Position numbers and translations under genes: made by a program
The notes under the pieces: generated by a model
Database searches by the model: none
Told to the model about the DNA's origin: nothing
Seen by the model: the letters and a program-made list of their open reading frames with translations, nothing else
Source: an uncultured Actinomycetes bacterium
Lineage (GTDB): Bacteria; Actinomycetota; Thermoleophilia; Gaiellales; F1-60-MAGs149
Assembly: GCA_903847495.1 (NCBI GenBank)
Contig: CAINDT010000288.1
Location: 1-7,194, forward strand
Reading direction: 5' to 3'
Length of the DNA stretch: 7,194 nucleotides
Shown here: positions 4,842 to 7,194 of the stretch, in pieces
How the letters are laid out: each line of letters begins with the position of its first letter
How positions within the stretch are numbered: the stretch's first letter is position 1

Positions 4842-6139
4842 TGCTGCGCGCCCGCCGTCTCCCCAGCAGCAGGATCGACCATGCGGGGAGGCTCGCCCGG
4901 CAACTCGTCCGCCGGCTTGATGTGCTGGTGATGCAGCGAATGGCCGAGCTTCTCGCGCTTCGCGGCGAGGTACTTGGCGTTGTGCTCGCCGGGCGCGATC
5001 ACGATCGGCATCTGCTCGGTCACCTTCAGACCGTAGCCCTCGAGTCCGATGATCTTGCGCGGGTTGTTCGTGAGGATCTTGATCGTGGAGAGCCCGAGAT
5101 CGGACAGGATCTGCGCGCCGATGCCGTACTCGCGCTGATCGTCCATGAAGCCGAGCTCCAGATTGGCCTCGACGGTATCGCGGCCCTTCTCCTGCAGCTC
5201 GTAGGCGCGCAGCTTGTTGAGGAGGCCGATGCCGCGGCCTTCCTGCGCCATGTACAGCACGACGCCGCTGCCTGCAGCGACGACCTGCTGCATGGCGCTA
5301 TCGAGCTGATCGCCGCAGTCGCAGCGCATCGAATGGAAGACATCGCCCGTCAGGCACTCGGAGTGGACGCGCACCAGCACGTCCTCCTTGCCCGCCACGT
5401 CGCCGTAGACCAGCGCGAGATGCTGCTTGTCGGCAAGCTTCTCCTGGTAGCCGATCGCCGTGAAGTCGCCGTAGATCGTGGGCAGCTGCACCTCAGCGAC
5501 GCGGTCGACCAGCTGCTCGGTGCGGCGGCGGTACTCGATCAGGTCGGCAACGGTGATGATCTTGATGTCGTGCTCGGCGCTGAAGACCGACAGGTCGTCG
5601 ATGCGAGCCATCGTGCCATCGGGGTTCATGACCTCGCAGATCACGCCAGCGGGCGTGCAACCGGCGAGCTTCGCCATGTCGACCGAGGCCTCGGTCTGTC
5701 CGGTGCGCTCGAGCACGCCACCCGGACGGGCGCGCAGCGGGAAGATATGACCCGGCGCCTGGATGTCGTCGGCCGTCGTCTTGGGATCAACGACGACGCG
5801 GCAGGTGGTGGCACGGTCGGCGGCGGAGATGCCGGTCGTGATGCCCTCCTTGGCCTCGATCGTGACCGTGAAGGCCGTCTCGTACGTGGTGACGTTGTGC
5901 TGCACCATCGGCTTGAGGCCGAGCTCGTCGCAGCGCTCAGGCGTGAGCGTCAGGCAGACGAGGCCACGGGCGTACGTGGCCATGAAGTTGATGTCATCTG
6001 CCGTGACGAACTCGGCAGCCATGCACAGGTCGCCCTCGTTCTCGCGATCCGGGGCGTCGACGATGATGATCATCTTGCCGCGGCGGATGTCCTCGATTGC
6101 GTCTTCGATCGAGCTGAACGGGGGTTCGGGCTGATGCAT
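4838..6139 (-). CDS. ribBA: bifunctional RibBA: DHBP synthase / GTP cyclohydrolase II
   Basis: A 433-residue fusion supplying both riboflavin precursors. Residues 1-205 are the RibB domain (ribulose 5-phosphate to dihydroxybutanone phosphate): DAPDRENEGDL (28-38), TTGISAADRATT (101-112), APGHIFPLRA (128-137), RTGQTEASVD (145-154). Residues about 208-400 are the RibA domain (GTP to diaminopyrimidine): RVHSECLTGD (257-266), MRCDCGDQL (271-279), QEGRGIGL (299-306), DTVEANLELGF (321-331), DQR (334-336, the catalytic Asp and Arg), LTNNPRK (356-362). Cys262, Cys273 and Cys275 are the zinc ligands. Gln148 stands where the E. coli RibB has the metal-binding His153 (GHTE). The last 33 residues are a His- and Pro-rich tail of no clear role. 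The start ATG at 6139 has an AGGGA site about 7 nt upstream. It lies 64 nt after ribE and overlaps ribH by 4 nt. Confidence 0.96.
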   Translation of the reverse strand: MHQPEPPFSSIEDAIEDIRRGKMIIIVDAPDRENEGDLCMAAEFVTADDINFMATYARGLVCLTLTPERCDELGLKPMVQHNVTTYETAFTVTIEAKEGITTGISAADRATTCRVVVDPKTTADDIQAPGHIFPLRARPGGVLERTGQTEASVDMAKLAGCTPAGVICEVMNPDGTMARIDDLSVFSAEHDIKIITVADLIEYRRRTEQLVDRVAEVQLPTIYGDFTAIGYQEKLADKQHLALVYGDVAGKEDVLVRVHSECLTGDVFHSMRCDCGDQLDSAMQQVVAAGSGVVLYMAQEGRGIGLLNKLRAYELQEKGRDTVEANLELGFMDDQREYGIGAQILSDLGLSTIKILTNNPRKIIGLEGYGLKVTEQMPIVIAPGEHNAKYLAAKREKLGHSLHHQHIKPADELPGEPPRMVDPAAGETAGAQQ

Positions 6140-6203
6140 GAGATTCCCTGTTGACTGGGGGCTTGGTGATCGTAGCGAAGTGGCAGAGATCGCCCGCCGC
6201 GTC

Positions 6204-6794
6204 CTAGCGCTCCGCGGCGAACTTCTCTACGTACTTCGCATAGATGTCCACTTCGAGATTGACCGAGTCGCCTACTTCGGTCCCCCCGAAGGTGGTCACG
6301 TCGCACGTATGCGGAATCAGCCAGATCTCGAACGCGCGATCATCGACGGCCGAGACCGTGAGCGAGACGCCATTGACGGCGATCGAGCCCTTCTCCACCA
6401 CGTAACGGAGCACAGCGGGAGGCGCCGCGATCTCGATCACCTTCGCGATGCCGTCGGCGCGGATGCCCGTGACCTCGCCGACGGCGTCGACATGACCTTG
6501 GACGACGTGTCCGCCCATGCGGTCGGTCGGCCGTAGTGCCGGCTCGAGGTTGACAGCGCTGCCGGCCGCCAGACCGCCGGTGGTGGTGCGCGCCAGAGTC
6601 TCCCCCATCGCCTCGAAGGCGATCCGCTCGCTGCCGAGCTCGACCGCGGTCAGGCACGTGCCGTTGACGGCGACCGAGTCGCCCATGCCCACCTCGGGCG
6701 CAAGCGCCGGCATGCGAACGACGATGCGCGCACCGTTCTCCGCCGCCTGGACCTCCTCGACCTCGCCGACCTCTTGCACGATCCCGGTGAACAT
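6204..6794 (-). CDS. ribE: riboflavin synthase (alpha-chain type)
   Basis: The 196-residue enzyme dismutates two molecules of dimethylribityllumazine to riboflavin and the pyrimidine that RibH recycles. It shows the family's two lumazine-binding repeats. The first (1-97) starts MFTGIVQEVG and contains GDSVAVNGTCLT (38-49, with Cys47). The second (98-196) contains GHVDAVG (100-106), KGSIAVNGVSLTV (135-147) and IPHTCDVTTFG (160-170), ending NLEVDIYAKYVEKF. Length is close to the usual 200. The start is ATG at 6794: MFTGIV is the conserved N-terminus and GGAGG sits four bases upstream, and a reading from 6887 would run back through the end of ribD. It begins 10 nt after the ribD stop. The same gene is called ribC in E. 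coli. Confidence 0.96.
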   Translation of the reverse strand: MFTGIVQEVGEVEEVQAAENGARIVVRMPALAPEVGMGDSVAVNGTCLTAVELGSERIAFEAMGETLARTTTGGLAAGSAVNLEPALRPTDRMGGHVVQGHVDAVGEVTGIRADGIAKVIEIAAPPAVLRYVVEKGSIAVNGVSLTVSAVDDRAFEIWLIPHTCDVTTFGGTEVGDSVNLEVDIYAKYVEKFAAER

Positions 6795-6804
6795 GGCGCC
6801 TCCA

Positions 6805-7194
6805 TCAGCGTGGCTCTCGCAGCCACGCGTCGATCCACAGATCGTCACCGATCCGTTCGCACGACCATGCCGCCAGGCCGAGCGCATCGCTCATCTGATC
6901 CGACGCCGTGCCGGTCTCGCCGATGATCCCGGGCGCCACGGGATCACCAAGCAGCTTCGGCGCGGTCACGACGACGATGCGATCAAGCAGGTCCGCGCCG
7001 AGCAGCGCGCCAGCCAAGCCGGCACCACCCTCGCACAGGACAGACTGGATGCCGCGCTCGTGCAGGAGCGCGAGACCCGCGTGCAGATCGGCAACGTCGG
7101 CGACCTCGATGCCGGTCGCAGCGACGGCAGCGCGACGCTCGGCGTCGGCGCCGGGTGCGCACAGGAGAAGCACGGGACCCTGATCGACGGTCTG
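6805..7194 (-). CDS. ribD: RibD C-terminal reductase domain, 5' end outside the window
   Basis: The last 129 codons of a gene whose frame stays open to the right edge. The visible part matches the end of the RibD reductase domain (RibD_C), which uses NADPH to reduce the ribosylamino-pyrimidine to its ribityl form. It contains a short strand PVLLLCAPGAD, the diagnostic GIQSVLCEGGAGLAGALL with the conserved EGG, and LLDRIVVVTAPKLLG. The N-terminal deaminase domain expected in a full-length RibD would lie outside the window, so the call as bifunctional RibD instead of a stand-alone reductase rests on operon position. The stop TGA at 6807-6805 lies 10 nt before ribE. Confidence 0.88.
   Translation of the reverse strand, partial: QTVDQGPVLLLCAPGADAERRAAVAATGIEVADVADLHAGLALLHERGIQSVLCEGGAGLAGALLGADLLDRIVVVTAPKLLGDPVAPGIIGETGTASDQMSDALGLAAWSCERIGDDLWIDAWLREPR

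Noticed and set aside
4832..6154. 440-codon open frame on the plus strand
   Set aside because: It is antisense to ribBA, whose motifs are unmistakable. The plus-strand product is Asp-, Arg- and His-rich and unlike any protein I know.
6140..6203. Possible promoter or FMN riboswitch between ribE and ribBA
   Set aside because: A TACGAT hexamer is present but has no acceptable -35, and 64 nt with no conserved FMN-element sequence is too little. A riboswitch would be expected before ribD, outside the window.

Overview
The window is GC-rich chromosomal DNA with ordinary housekeeping content and no sign of phage, plasmid, transposon or CRISPR sequence. A four-cysteine bacterial L28, a single-chain DAK2-DegV protein, a RibBA fusion in a ribD-ribE-ribBA-ribH operon, and several start codons placed 6-8 nt after a -10-like hexamer all suggest a high-GC actinobacterium. 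The class Thermoleophilia is my best guess, by inference from gene style and not by any search.

Left third (1-1779, minus strand): an exported protein of unknown function runs off the left edge. Upstream of it lies a two-gene unit: a 101-residue protein resembling the Pfam Virulence_fact domain, then, 1 nt later, a stand-alone zinc-dependent homocysteine S-methyltransferase. A well-formed promoter (TTGGGC, 17 bp, TATAGT) sits directly before the first ATG, so that mRNA is probably leaderless. Back to back with it, on the plus strand, is a candidate 30-residue single-pass membrane protein (1837-1929) with its own promoter-like elements and a downstream hairpin.

Middle (2001-4337): a 574-residue DAK2-DegV fusion on minus looks like a fatty acid kinase joined to its fatty-acid-binding partner. 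It is divergent from rpmB (L28) on plus. The 56 nt between them hold a probable leaderless rpmB promoter and a 7-bp interrupted palindrome. After rpmB come two inverted repeats, then about 280 bp in which I see no gene.

Right (4338-7194, minus strand): a riboflavin operon transcribed right to left, ribD (3' end only), ribE, ribBA, ribH. Together these enzymes convert GTP and ribulose 5-phosphate to riboflavin. ribBA and ribH overlap by 4 nt, and ribD and ribE are 10 nt apart. The operon's promoter and any FMN riboswitch would lie beyond the right edge.

The items most worth following up are the tiny divergent membrane protein, the pairing of the Virulence_fact-like protein with the methyltransferase, the shared control region between them, and the Gln in place of a metal-binding His in the RibB domain.
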